Assembly: GCA_009777135.1 (NCBI GenBank)
Contig: WRMM01000046.1
Location: forward strand, 1 to 10,935
DNA from: Candidatus Fibrimonadales bacterium
GTDB taxonomy: Bacteria; Fibrobacterota; Fibrobacteria; Fibrobacterales; Fibrobacteraceae
Direction: 5' to 3'
DNA length: 10,935 bases
Each line of letters starts with the position of its first letter. The stretch's first letter is position 1. The translations under genes and the position numbers were made by a program. A model generated the notes under the pieces. That model was given only the letters and a program-made list of their open reading frames with translations. It ran no database searches and was not told where the DNA came from. Below, one piece after another: positions 7,013 through 10,935 of this stretch.

Positions 7013-7021
7013 ATAGTAAAT

Positions 7022-7064
7022 GCTGATTAACCCCATACCCCAAACCCAAAGCGACTTAATCAGC
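7022..7064. repeat. 9-bp inverted repeat in the transporter leader (possible operator or RNA hairpin)
   Basis: GCTGATTAA (7022-7030) is perfectly inverted as TTAATCAGC (7056-7064) around a 25-nt C/A-rich spacer. The half-site centres are 34 bp apart, a little over three helical turns. It lies just after the predicted transcription start, and no U-run follows the second arm, so it is not a simple terminator. Confidence 0.5.
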
Positions 7065-7100
7065 GATTACTATATTCCCCAAAGAAAAAGAGTTTTATCC

Positions 7101-8594
7101 ATGAAAATTGTATTTATGTTTATTATTACGTTGCTTTTAGCGAATTTGGCGGTTGGCCAAACAGAACGGCAATGGTCTGATTTTATTGAAAAAAGAATTG
7201 CGGTTCAGGTTGGCGACAACCTTGATGAAAGAGAAGCGAACAGAATTTTCAAAACAAAAGATGTGGTTCAATTTCAGGAATTTGGAGAAATGCTTGAAGC
7301 GGTAAAACTCCGCAAAACAGATGCAGCATTGAAACCGGATTATTTTGTAAATAGCTTAAAAACTCAGGAACGCTATTCTGATTTGGAAGTTATTTACATT
7401 CCCGAAGATTTATATAAAATTGAAGATGGAGCAGTGTGCAGAAACGAAGAAATTTGCGCTCAATTCAATGAATTTCTTGCAAAAATAAAAGCAGACGGAA
7501 CATTAGCAGAAATGAATGCAAGATGGAGAGAGAATGAAACTTTTCCTGATACTCTGCCGAAAATTGAACTAAGCGGTGAAAACGGAACGCTTATTGTTGC
7601 TGGAGCCTCTGGATTTGCTCCAATGAGTTTTTTGGGCAGAGACAATGAAATTGTTGGTTTTCAAATAGAAACAATGCAGAGATTTGCTCAATTTTTGGGC
7701 AAAAAAATGGATTACAGAGATATGTCTTATGGAGGAATTCTTTTATATGTTTCTTCGGGAAAAGCGGATATTTCCGCAGCTTCTTTTGATTTAACAGAAG
7801 AGCGAAAGCAAAGTGCTATAATGTCTGATGGAATAAACAAGCTCCTTGCAGTTTTGGTTGTGAAAAGAACAGATTTGGCATTGCCTACAGAAACAAAAAC
7901 AGAAAACGCTTTTATCACTTGGGTAAAAACAGGCGTGGAACGTAACCTCATTACCGAAAATCGCTGGAAAATGATAAGCAATGGGCTTGGCGTTACAATG
8001 CTGATTTCCATTGCCGCTCAATTTTTTGGAACAATTTTTGCTTGCCTTATTTGCTTTCTGCTCTTGCGAAATAACAAATTTATACGATGGCTTGCCAACC
8101 TTTACTGCGGTTTTATTTACGGAACGCCAGCGGTTGTGCTGCTTATGATAACTTATTACATAATATTCGGCAGCGTGGATATTTCAAACATTCTTGTTGC
8201 AATAGCGGCATTCACTATGGTAAACGGCGCGGTTATAGCGCAAAATTTGAAAGGCGCTATAGAAACCATTGACACCGTAGAAATTGAGGCAGCGCGAAGC
8301 ATAGGCTTTTCATCTTTTAAAGCATTTGCAACTATTACTTTGCCGCAGGCAGTGCGCCGTGCCTTGCCAGCTTACACAAACGGCTTTGTTGAGCTTGTGA
8401 AAGCAACCGCAATAGTCGGGTTTATAGCCATTCAAGATTTAACGCGAGCAGGAGACATTATACGCAGCCGCACTTACGATGCCTATTTCCCGCTTATTTT
8501 TATCGCTTTGATTTACCTTATTGTAACTACTATCTGTGTGCAGTTATTCAAATTGATTATCAAAAAAATCAACAATGAGGGAACTGGCCAATGA
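7101..8594 (+). CDS. Amino-acid ABC transporter: substrate-binding lobes fused to permease
   Basis: A polar amino acid uptake (PAAT-type) protein of 497 aa from the ATG at 7101; the frame extends upstream to 7020 but the signal peptide starts here. Residues 1-20 are a signal peptide (MKIVFMFIITLLLANLAVGQ). About 31-142 resemble the second lobe and C-terminal helix of a family-3 binding protein (KRIAVQVGDN, then FNEFLAKIKADGTLAEMNARW). About 161-258 resemble the first lobe (NGTLIVAGASGFAPMSF, GFQIETMQRFAQFLGK, LTEERKQS with Arg235 at the usual ligand-carboxylate position). The permease follows (about 291-497), with several membrane segments and the EAA loop (E396-A-A to G402) that docks the ATPase. 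The binding lobes thus appear in permuted order; I recall this arrangement in Bacteroidetes and Firmicutes homologues. The substrate is probably a polar amino acid such as glutamine, but is unproven. Confidence 0.85.
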   Translation: MKIVFMFIITLLLANLAVGQTERQWSDFIEKRIAVQVGDNLDEREANRIFKTKDVVQFQEFGEMLEAVKLRKTDAALKPDYFVNSLKTQERYSDLEVIYIPEDLYKIEDGAVCRNEEICAQFNEFLAKIKADGTLAEMNARWRENETFPDTLPKIELSGENGTLIVAGASGFAPMSFLGRDNEIVGFQIETMQRFAQFLGKKMDYRDMSYGGILLYVSSGKADISAASFDLTEERKQSAIMSDGINKLLAVLVVKRTDLALPTETKTENAFITWVKTGVERNLITENRWKMISNGLGVTMLISIAAQFFGTIFACLICFLLLRNNKFIRWLANLYCGFIYGTPAVVLLMITYYIIFGSVDISNILVAIAAFTMVNGAVIAQNLKGAIETIDTVEIEAARSIGFSSFKAFATITLPQAVRRALPAYTNGFVELVKATAIVGFIAIQDLTRAGDIIRSRTYDAYFPLIFIALIYLIVTTICVQLFKLIIKKINNEGTGQ

Positions 8595-9664
8595 GCATGA
8601 TTTCCATTAAAAATCTTGAAAAACGCTTTGGAAAAAACGTAATTCTTCACAATGTGAATGCAGAAATAGAAAGAGGCGAGGTTATTTCAATCATTGGTCC
8701 TTCTGGCACTGGCAAAAGCACGCTTTTGCGGGCAATCAACTTTTTGGACGCACCCACAGGCGGAGAGGTATTTTTTGACGGCGTAAAACTGACAAGCAAA
8801 AATATGGATTCCATTCGCCGCAGAATGGGCATGGTATTTCAAAATTTTGGCTTGTTCAGCCATTTGGATGTTATGGCAAATCTTACGGCAGGTCCAGTTA
8901 AGCTGCTCAAAAAATCCAAAGAAGAAGCGGAAGAAAAAGCGATGGAACTTCTTAAAGCGGTTGGTTTGGCTGAGCGGGCAAGGTATTTTCCGCGCCAGCT
9001 TTCTGGCGGGCAAAAACAGCGCGTTGCTATAGCAAGGTGCCTAGCAATGTCGCCTGAGGTTATTTTATTCGATGAGCCTACCAGTGCGCTTGACCCCACA
9101 ATGGTGAGCGAAGTCATTGCAGTTATGCGAAATCTTGCGAAATCTGGCATGACCATGCTTGTTGTGACGCACGAAATGGATTTTGCTCGCGAGGTTTCAA
9201 ACCGCGTGTTTTATATAGATGATGGCGGAATTTACGAAGACGGAAGCCCTGAGCAGATTTTTGAAAATCCCAAGAAACCCAAAACCAGAAATTTCATTTA
9301 TAAAATCCGATCCTTTGCTTACTATGTATCGGGCATGAATTTTGACTATGTGGAAATGCTGAGCGGTATAGAAAACTTTTGCTTTCGCCATGCCATTGAA
9401 AAAAAGAGCGCTAATCGATTGCAATTGCTGGCTGAGGAATTGATATTGAACATTGTTGCGCCGAAATACGGAGCTTGTTCATTAAATTTAAATTTTTCAG
9501 AAAAATTGGGCACTTATGAATTGTCAATATCATACAGCGGTGAAAATTCCAACGCTTTGGAAACGGCAGAAGACGATTTGTCTGTTATGATGGTAAAAAA
9601 AAGCTCAAAAACTATGCGACACGAGTATTTAGACGGGAAAAATATTATTACATTAACGTTGTGA
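8591..9664 (+). CDS. Amino-acid ABC transporter ATPase with C-terminal GHKL-like pseudo-domain
   Basis: A 357-residue protein; its ATG overlaps the permease stop as ATGA, with GAGGG 8 nt upstream. Residues 1-240 are a standard PAAT ATPase: Walker A GPSGTGKST (36-44), Q-loop Gln84, signature LSGGQ (137-141), Walker B VILFDE (157-162), D-loop SALD and switch His194. Such ATPases normally end near residue 240 at the NFIYKIR equivalent. Here about 117 residues follow. They match the RsbW/HATPase fold in outline: a pre-helix (FDYVEMLSGIENF), an N-box-like EELILNIV (Asn287), paired strands, then DDLSVMMVKK (328-337) and a final strand. The G1 aspartate and the G2 glycines are missing, so ATP binding by this part is unlikely. 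It aligns throughout with the next gene product, suggesting a docking or heterodimer surface (inference). Confidence 0.88.
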   Translation: MSMISIKNLEKRFGKNVILHNVNAEIERGEVISIIGPSGTGKSTLLRAINFLDAPTGGEVFFDGVKLTSKNMDSIRRRMGMVFQNFGLFSHLDVMANLTAGPVKLLKKSKEEAEEKAMELLKAVGLAERARYFPRQLSGGQKQRVAIARCLAMSPEVILFDEPTSALDPTMVSEVIAVMRNLAKSGMTMLVVTHEMDFAREVSNRVFYIDDGGIYEDGSPEQIFENPKKPKTRNFIYKIRSFAYYVSGMNFDYVEMLSGIENFCFRHAIEKKSANRLQLLAEELILNIVAPKYGACSLNLNFSEKLGTYELSISYSGENSNALETAEDDLSVMMVKKSSKTMRHEYLDGKNIITLTL

Positions 9665-9674
9665 AGAAGGAAAT

Positions 9675-10076
9675 ATGGAAGAGCTTATTATAGAAGCGCA
9701 ATTAGAGAACCTAAACGCAGTTCAAGACTTTGTTGCAGAAAAATTGGAATCTGCAAGCTGCCCAGCGAAGCTGCAAACGCAGATTGCTATTGCCGTAGAA
9801 GAAATTTTTGTTAATATTGCGCGTTATGCATATTGCCCCGAAACAGGCGGAGCAACAATTCGCGTATCAGCAGACGACGACGTTGTTATTGAATTTGAAG
9901 ACAAGGGAAAGCCTTATAATCCTATCAAAAAAAAAGACCCCGACACCACCGCAAGCGCAGAGGAGCGAGAGATAGGCGGTTTGGGAATTTTTATGGTAAA
10001 AAAAATTATGGATGCAATAGAATATAAGCGTATTGGAAATAAAAATATTTTGACTATAAAGAAGCGATTGGCATAA
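9675..10076 (+). CDS. RsbW-like GHKL ATP-binding protein (anti-sigma/serine kinase family)
   Basis: A stand-alone HATPase_c protein of 133 aa, the usual length for RsbW/SpoIIAB-like regulators. The N-box is EEIFVNIARYAY (42-53; Glu43, Asn47), the G1 box is EDKGKPYNP (75-83; Asp76, Gly78) and the G2 box is GGLGIFMVKK (101-110). All ATP-binding elements are therefore present. Family members bind sigma factors or phosphorylate STAS-domain anti-sigma antagonists on serine; no STAS protein or phosphatase gene is in view. The start at 9675 has AAGGA a few bases upstream, and the gene begins 10 nt after the ABC ATPase stop. Being in the transporter operon and paralogous to the ATPase's C-terminal domain suggests its partner is the transporter (inference). 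A run of nine A (9927-9935) lies between the G1 and G2 coding regions. Confidence 0.85.
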   Translation: MEELIIEAQLENLNAVQDFVAEKLESASCPAKLQTQIAIAVEEIFVNIARYAYCPETGGATIRVSADDDVVIEFEDKGKPYNPIKKKDPDTTASAEEREIGGLGIFMVKKIMDAIEYKRIGNKNILTIKKRLA

Positions 10077-10080
10077 ACCC

Positions 10081-10737
10081 ATGAAAATCGACTGCATCAC
10101 TTTGTTCCCAGAAATGTTTGCTCCCATGAATTGCTCAATAATGGGGCGCGCTCAAAAAAGCGGAATTTTGAATTTTAGCGCAATACATTTAAGAGATTTT
10201 GCCATCAACGACTATGGACAAGTGGACGATGACCCTTACGGCATTGAAGCTGGAATGGTGCTGCGACCAGAGCCGCTTGCAAAAGCCATTGATTTTTGCG
10301 AGCCAAAGAAAAACAACGCCACTGTAATTCTGCTTGCTGCAGATGGAGTTCCGCTCACGCATTCTTTGGCAAAAGAACTTTCTCAAAAAGAACATTTGGT
10401 TTTGGTGTGTGGGCATTATAAGGGTGTGGATGAGCGCATTAGGGAAAGCAGGATAGACTTATCTGTGAGTGTTGGGGAATATGTAGTTAGCGGCGGTGAA
10501 CTACCTGCAATGATTTTGAGCGATGCCGTTGTTAGGTTAATCCCAGGTGTGCTTGGCGATGCAGAAAGCGCAGAAACAGATTCCTTTGCTAAAGATGGAA
10601 TGTTTGGTTGCCCAGTTTGGACTAGACCGCAAGAGTTTGAAGGAATGAAAGTTCCGGATATTTTGTTATCGGGGCATCACGAGAACATTCGGAAGTGGCA
10701 GAAGTTGAGAGCATTATCTTTCTGCTTGTTTTTATAG
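10081..10737 (+). CDS. trmD: tRNA (guanine37-N1)-methyltransferase TrmD, short C-terminus
   Basis: TrmD transfers methyl from S-adenosylmethionine to N1 of G37 in tRNAs with G36-G37, preventing +1 frameshifts. The 218-residue protein shows TLFPEMF (7-13), VDDDPYG followed by AGMVLRPEPL, CGHYKGVDERI, GEYVVSGGELPAMIL and LIPGVLG (the SPOUT trefoil-knot core), TDSF carrying the catalytic Asp, WTRPQEFEGMKVPDILLSGHH, and KWQKLRAL. Two oddities stand out. PYGGGxG reads PYGIEAG. The usual tail (ALxRT then RPDL) is lost, because the frame ends SFCLFL right after KWQKLRAL. I found no continuation in other frames. The gene starts 4 nt after the kinase stop with no clear ribosome site, so translation is probably coupled. 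It is not beside rimM or rplS, its common partners. Confidence 0.92.
   Translation: MKIDCITLFPEMFAPMNCSIMGRAQKSGILNFSAIHLRDFAINDYGQVDDDPYGIEAGMVLRPEPLAKAIDFCEPKKNNATVILLAADGVPLTHSLAKELSQKEHLVLVCGHYKGVDERIRESRIDLSVSVGEYVVSGGELPAMILSDAVVRLIPGVLGDAESAETDSFAKDGMFGCPVWTRPQEFEGMKVPDILLSGHHENIRKWQKLRALSFCLFL
10698..10733 (+). terminator. Possible intrinsic terminator overlapping the trmD 3' end
   Basis: GCAGAA (10698-10703) pairs with TTCTGC (10720-10725) around a 16-nt loop, and TTGTTTTT (10726-10733) follows. The stem is short (6 bp plus possible G-U pairs) and the loop long, so it would be weak. It lies inside the last codons of trmD. Confidence 0.3.
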
Positions 10738-10796
10738 TTGAACCTAGAAGTTTCTATATTACCCCTTGAAATTTGCTTAACTCGCATATTTCAAAC

Positions 10797-10870
10797 CGGA
10801 ATATAGCTCAGCCTGGTAGAGCGTCTGCTTCGGGAGCAGAAGGCCGTGAGTTCAAATCTCGCTATTCCGA
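10797..10870 (+). tRNA. tRNA-Pro (anticodon CGG)
   Basis: A complete cloverleaf of 74 nt: acceptor CGGAATA pairs with TATTCCG, the D stem is GCTC/GAGC, and the anticodon stem TCTGC/GCAGA holds loop TTCGGGA with anticodon CGG (10831-10833). The variable loop is AGGCC and the T arm is GTGAG-TTCAAAT-CTCGC with one G-U pair. The first pair C1-G72 and discriminator A73 are typical for bacterial tRNA-Pro. CCA is not encoded. G36 and G37 make it a TrmD substrate type. No convincing promoter lies just upstream (TTGAAA at 10766 with TATTTC at 10787 is weak, spacer 15), so processing from the trmD transcript is possible. Confidence 0.95.
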
Positions 10871-10896
10871 GTAGCAGTTTTACTGAGGAAAAAGAC

Positions 10897-10935
10897 ATGA
10901 TATTCTCGCAAGTAATAGCAGAAGAATTGAAAATA
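10897..10935 (+). CDS. Start of a gene cut by the window edge (possibly tex)
   Basis: An ATG at 10897 is preceded by GAGGAA with good spacing and opens a frame of 13 codons to the edge (MIFSQVIAEELKI). The pattern of a short hydrophobic start followed by IAEEL resembles the N-terminus of Tex, an S1-domain transcription accessory protein, which usually continues with a helix and an IPFIARYRKE motif. Thirteen residues cannot establish this; the strong ribosome site supports a real gene. Confidence 0.45.
   Translation, partial: MIFSQVIAEELKI

Noticed and set aside
6749..7030. Plus-strand frame of 93 codons over the flagellar start and the small membrane frame
   Set aside because: It is antisense to the conserved flagellar N-terminus and has no recognisable features.
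7020..7100. Upstream extension of the transporter gene to a start at 7020
   Set aside because: It would place 27 polar residues before a clear signal peptide and would translate the inverted repeat; ATG 7101 fits better.
10766..10792. Promoter directly upstream of tRNA-Pro
   Set aside because: TTGAAA and TATTTC are separated by only 15 bp and the match is poor; not listed as a feature.

Overview
The window most likely comes from a Fibrobacterota bacterium. The partial lipoprotein at the left edge carries a recognisable FISUMP domain (Fibrobacter succinogenes major paralogous domain), and the whole window is AT-rich with tightly packed genes. A flagellar rod gene means the organism, or a recent ancestor, was motile. 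That fits the gut-associated Fibromonadales better than the non-motile genus Fibrobacter, but this placement is inference.

Layout. 1-508 (-): FISUMP lipoprotein, partial, with a near-consensus sigma-70 promoter. 632-3079 (+): Ski2-like DEAD/DEAH helicase with a DUF3516 C-terminus, divergent from the lipoprotein. 3097-4164 (-): phosphofructokinase-family protein with altered nucleotide-site residues. 4328-6086 (+): three genes joined by ATGA stop/start overlaps. They encode a NifU-like protein whose IscU half has lost its cysteines, a small basic AT-hook protein, and a two-TM membrane protein. 6083-7003 (-): a FlgF-like flagellar rod protein and, upstream of it, a probable 45-residue membrane protein. 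7101-10737 (+): an amino-acid ABC transporter (binding-lobe/permease fusion plus ATPase), an RsbW-like GHKL kinase and trmD, followed by tRNA-Pro(CGG). 10897-end (+): start of a further gene, possibly tex.

The most interesting block is 7101-10076. The transporter ATPase carries a C-terminal domain of about 117 residues that reads as a degenerate copy of the GHKL fold. The next gene encodes an intact stand-alone GHKL protein of the RsbW/anti-sigma class. The two domains align over their whole length, including a shared stretch around MVKK. This suggests a transporter that docks a partner-switching kinase, coupling amino-acid uptake to signalling. A 9-bp inverted repeat lies in the leader of this operon.

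Downstream, trmD (m1G37 methyltransferase) is followed 59 nt later by tRNA-Pro(CGG). This tRNA has G36-G37, so it is one of the enzyme's expected substrates. No CRISPR array, insertion sequence, rRNA or phage gene was seen. No gene-free stretch exceeds 300 bases. The longest, 4165-4327, holds only the divergent pfk and nifU-like upstream regions.
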